NCBI GenBank assembly: GCA_032622095.1
Contig: CP136067.1
Coordinates: 175,308,556 to 175,372,555, forward strand
Direction: 5' to 3'
Source of the DNA: Siphonodentalium dalli
Lineage: Eukaryota > Mollusca > Scaphopoda > Gadilida > Siphonodentaliidae
Length of the DNA stretch: 64,000 nt
Both the position numbers and the translations under genes were made by a program. Positions within the stretch are counted from its first letter, which is position 1. Every line of letters starts with the position of its first letter. Of the stretch, positions 63,510 through 64,000 are shown piece after piece. The notes under the pieces are model-generated. The model saw only the letters and a list, made by a program, of their open reading frames with translations, made no database searches and was not told the origin of the DNA.

Positions 63510-64000
63510 ATGCCCTTGAAATACCCATGCTCCACTTGCATAAATCAGTGCGAAATAACCAAGATTCCTTATGCTGTGACCTATGTGATCAATGGATCCA
63601 TCTATATTGTTCTAAACTTTCAAAAGCAGACTTCATAAAGCTTGTTCATGATGAAAAAACATGGTTTTGTCACCATTGTATTGCAGCTATACTACCATTT
63701 AATCATATAGAAGAAGAGGCACTGTTTCGGTTGGCTTTATTTTATATGACACACGATTATGTTCATTCAAATCATCAAATGTCACCTCAAAAGATCCCTT
63801 ACTAATGAACCCATTCACCCTGAATGATGACTTTTGTAAGGAATCCCAACTGGATGACGATGAATATAACTTAGACCCAATAAATGCTGAAAACTCCTCC
63901 AATTATATCCTTATAGAAGAATTCAATGATAAACTGAAACAGTTGAATAAAAATATATCATCTTCAATAATTCATTTCAACATACGTTCTTTAATGAGAA
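63510..64000 (+). mobile_element. LINE-1, copy D, 5' part (cut by window end)
   Basis: ATG at 63,510 begins MPLKYPCSTC, but a 2-base change (CTTGCATAAATC for CTTGCAAAAAATC) shifts the frame at once. The rest of the PHD finger is open in another frame (63,527-63,805) with CCDLCDQWIHLYC and the final CHHC ligands kept. The endonuclease start (MNPFTLND) follows at the same TAATG overlap. Confidence 0.8.

Larger units (their letters stand above)
62144..64000. repeat. Tandem segmental unit, copy D (cut by window end)
   Basis: Start of a fourth copy: leader, CT tract (62,819-62,875), short tandem repeat and the 5' part of LINE-1. It continues beyond the window, so the array has at least four units. 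Confidence 0.85.

Overview
This is animal nuclear DNA: AT-rich, intron-poor and packed with eukaryotic transposable elements. There are APE-type non-LTR retrotransposons, Helitrons, TTAA-target MITEs, a long foldback element and C2H2 zinc-finger minisatellite genes. The very frequent TACATGTA-type words and the Helitron-like elements with ACGG runs and short tandem cores suggest a lophotrochozoan, most likely a mollusc. That assignment is inference; no host housekeeping gene is present to prove it.

The window is a head-to-tail array of one large unit: copy A (1 to about 26,818), copy B (about 26,819-45,568), copy C (45,569-62,143) and the start of copy D (62,144-64,000). The common core is about 16-17 kb. 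Left to right each unit holds: (i) a leader with a CT microsatellite; (ii) a dead LINE (LINE-1) with PHD finger, endonuclease and reverse transcriptase remnants; (iii) a decayed plus-strand C2H2 zinc-finger gene; (iv) a 5'-truncated second LINE (LINE-2); (v) about 5 kb of unit-specific noncoding DNA; (vi) a minus-strand poly-zinc-finger gene with TATA box; (vii) about 2 kb of upstream DNA leading into the next unit.

The minus-strand zinc-finger genes are the most gene-like content. Copy A encodes 22 uninterrupted 28-residue fingers (637 aa) and copy C encodes 13 (382 aa). Copy B has about 21 fingers but is broken by a frameshift and two stop codons. The framework is nearly invariant while DNA-contact positions vary, as in PRDM9-like or transposon-fighting zinc-finger families.

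Each unit has its own later insertions, and the sister units preserve the empty sites, so many element ends can be read to the base. Copy A carries a 10.5-kb private segment with a decayed element (TIRs, one long frame with five stops) and a minus-strand coiled-coil ORF behind E2F-like sites, plus a local 2.3-2.9 kb duplication. Copy B carries a 4.83-kb foldback element with 8-bp target duplication and two 490-bp TTAA MITEs. Copy C carries two Helitrons joined head to tail, a reverse-oriented Helitron-like element, a piggyBac-like MITE inside the zinc-finger gene and two TTAA MITEs.
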